Shown one piece after another: positions 63,506-64,000 of a stretch of DNA of 64,000 bases. This DNA comes from Sphingobacterium athyrii. Lineage in GTDB: Bacteria > Bacteroidota > Bacteroidia > Sphingobacteriales > Sphingobacteriaceae. The DNA is taken from assembly GCF_003071065.1 (NCBI RefSeq), contig NZ_QCXX01000002.1, positions 806,001-870,000 on the forward strand. Reading direction: 5' to 3'. Within the stretch, counting starts at the first letter, position 1; each line of letters starts with the position of its first letter. The notes under the pieces were generated by a model. The model searched no databases. It was not told the DNA's origin and was given only the letters and a program-made list of their open reading frames with translations. The position numbers and the translations under genes were made by a program.

Positions 63506-63847
63506 ATGGACAAAAAGTACAGAAAGAAATTAAACGCTGAGTTTTTAGAGATGAAACCGTTAATGGGTGTATTGACTATTCTGAATAATGCAGAAAATAA
63601 AATATTTATCAGGGAGAGTATTAATTTAAGAGCACTTTATAACAGAATCCGGTTTGAACTGAACAACGGACAATTTGATAACAGAAACTTACAGGACGAT
63701 TGGATCCGGCTGGGAGAGAAGAGTTTCGTTTTTGAAAATACGATCATTGTTCCATGGGAAGAGAACATCATAGACTATAAAAAGAAGTTGCAGAAAGCCA
63801 GAAATGATCTGAAAGAAGAGCAAAGTAAAGCCAGAAATATATATTGA
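63506..63847 (+). CDS. GIY-YIG-like nuclease-fold protein, probably lacking catalytic residues
   Basis: 113 residues from ATG 63506 (ATG 63500 is an alternative). The segment LMGVLTILNNAENKIFIRES followed by NLRALYNRIRFELNNGQFDN and NLQDDWIRLGEKSFVFE follows the GIY-YIG domain order, but the GIY and YIG strands read GVL and FIR, so the hallmark Tyr residues are missing. It then has a lysine-rich helix. Co-transcribed with marR. A non-cutting relative with DNA-binding or other role is likely; function unknown. Confidence 0.75.
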   Translation: MDKKYRKKLNAEFLEMKPLMGVLTILNNAENKIFIRESINLRALYNRIRFELNNGQFDNRNLQDDWIRLGEKSFVFENTIIVPWEENIIDYKKKLQKARNDLKEEQSKARNIY

Positions 63848-63848
63848 T

Positions 63849-64000
63849 ATGGAAAGCAAAACCTATTTATATCCAACCTACGAAGCCGGCCGGGATCTTA
63901 TGTTAAAAAATATTCAAGGCTCAATCGTAAATTTAAATCTGATACATTTAAAGGAAATTGCTGATTATTCCGAGTTTCCTGAAATTGCACCTGCCGGCCA
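63849..64000 (+). CDS. DUF1330-like protein, cut by the window end
   Basis: Starts at ATG 63849, one base after the preceding stop. The visible 50 codons read YPTYEAGRDLMLKNIQGSIV followed by NLNLIHLKEIADYSEFPE, like the N-terminus of DUF1330-type small ferredoxin-like-fold proteins. The 3' end is outside the window. Third gene of the marR operon. Confidence 0.7.
   Translation, partial: MESKTYLYPTYEAGRDLMLKNIQGSIVNLNLIHLKEIADYSEFPEIAPAG

Noticed and set aside
1..64000. CRISPR arrays, tRNA/rRNA genes, insertion sequences, prophage genes
   Set aside because: Looked for on both strands; no regular repeat-spacer pattern, transposase, integrase or cloverleaf was recognised.

Overview
The window reads as a chromosomal segment of a Bacteroidota bacterium, most likely Sphingobacteriaceae (Sphingobacterium or a close relative). 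The evidence is a SusC/SusD pair, many outer-membrane beta-barrels, lipoproteins with SxxC lipoboxes, promoters of the TTG / TAnnTTTG type instead of -35/-10 boxes, few Shine-Dalgarno sequences and moderate to low GC. I found no rRNA, tRNA, CRISPR array, insertion sequence or phage gene.

Layout. 0-5.1 kb: end of a polysaccharide utilisation locus (SusC, SusD, GH105 unsaturated rhamnogalacturonyl hydrolase), pointing to pectin. 5.2-9.0 kb: a lone MacB/FtsX-type permease and a class-C beta-lactamase-fold hydrolase. 9.2-13.7 kb: a decaying stretch with an ECF sigma gene carrying an in-frame TAG, an S41 peptidase, the C-terminal stub of an outer-membrane receptor, and an alpha-galactosidase-like glycosidase with an in-frame TAA. 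13.9-18.0 kb: DUF1800/DUF1501 secretion-type pair followed by an ECF sigma factor and RskA-type anti-sigma factor. 18.1-22.4 kb: DJ-1/PfpI protein, GlxA-type regulator, MsrA-MsrB fusion, AraC regulator. 22.8-33.2 kb: mostly unlinked single genes (YdeI/OmdA, DinB, sialidase-like protein, pirin, histidine kinase, nitrilase-fold amidohydrolase, AraC, NTF2-like). 33.2-38.4 kb: an outer-membrane beta-barrel receptor and a four-gene cluster of small envelope proteins ending in a DKNYY protein.

39.2-48.9 kb is the most coherent part: a thiol/redox detoxification island around an AraC regulator. It holds an ACC-synthase-like aminotransferase, a luciferase-like monooxygenase, two paralogous thioredoxins (one with a premature stop), an azoreductase-type flavodoxin-fold protein, three OsmC proteins (two in tandem, nearly identical), a FrnE/DsbA-like oxidoreductase and a short-chain dehydrogenase. 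Three transcription units here share a 31-bp upstream element with the core CAGTTTTGTCCAT placed exactly 22 bp before a TAnnTTTG promoter box. I regard this as a local regulon, probably run by the AraC protein between them; this is the main finding.

49.0-56.5 kb: an RND efflux operon in unusual order (small lipoprotein, outer-membrane factor, RND pump, adaptor) continued by two TlpA-type thioredoxins. A fructokinase (PfkB) relic with its terminator, a Crp/Fnr regulator and a DUF6268-like beta-barrel follow. 58.6-61 kb: a pectate lyase / DUF6250 operon, again pectin-directed, with a short pectate-lyase relic 2.5 kb away. 61.2-64 kb: AraC, a glyoxalase-fold protein, then a MarR gene with a perfect 17-bp-arm palindrome over its promoter, followed by a GIY-YIG-like protein and a DUF1330-like gene cut by the window end.

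All family assignments are from reading the translated sequences; no database search was possible.
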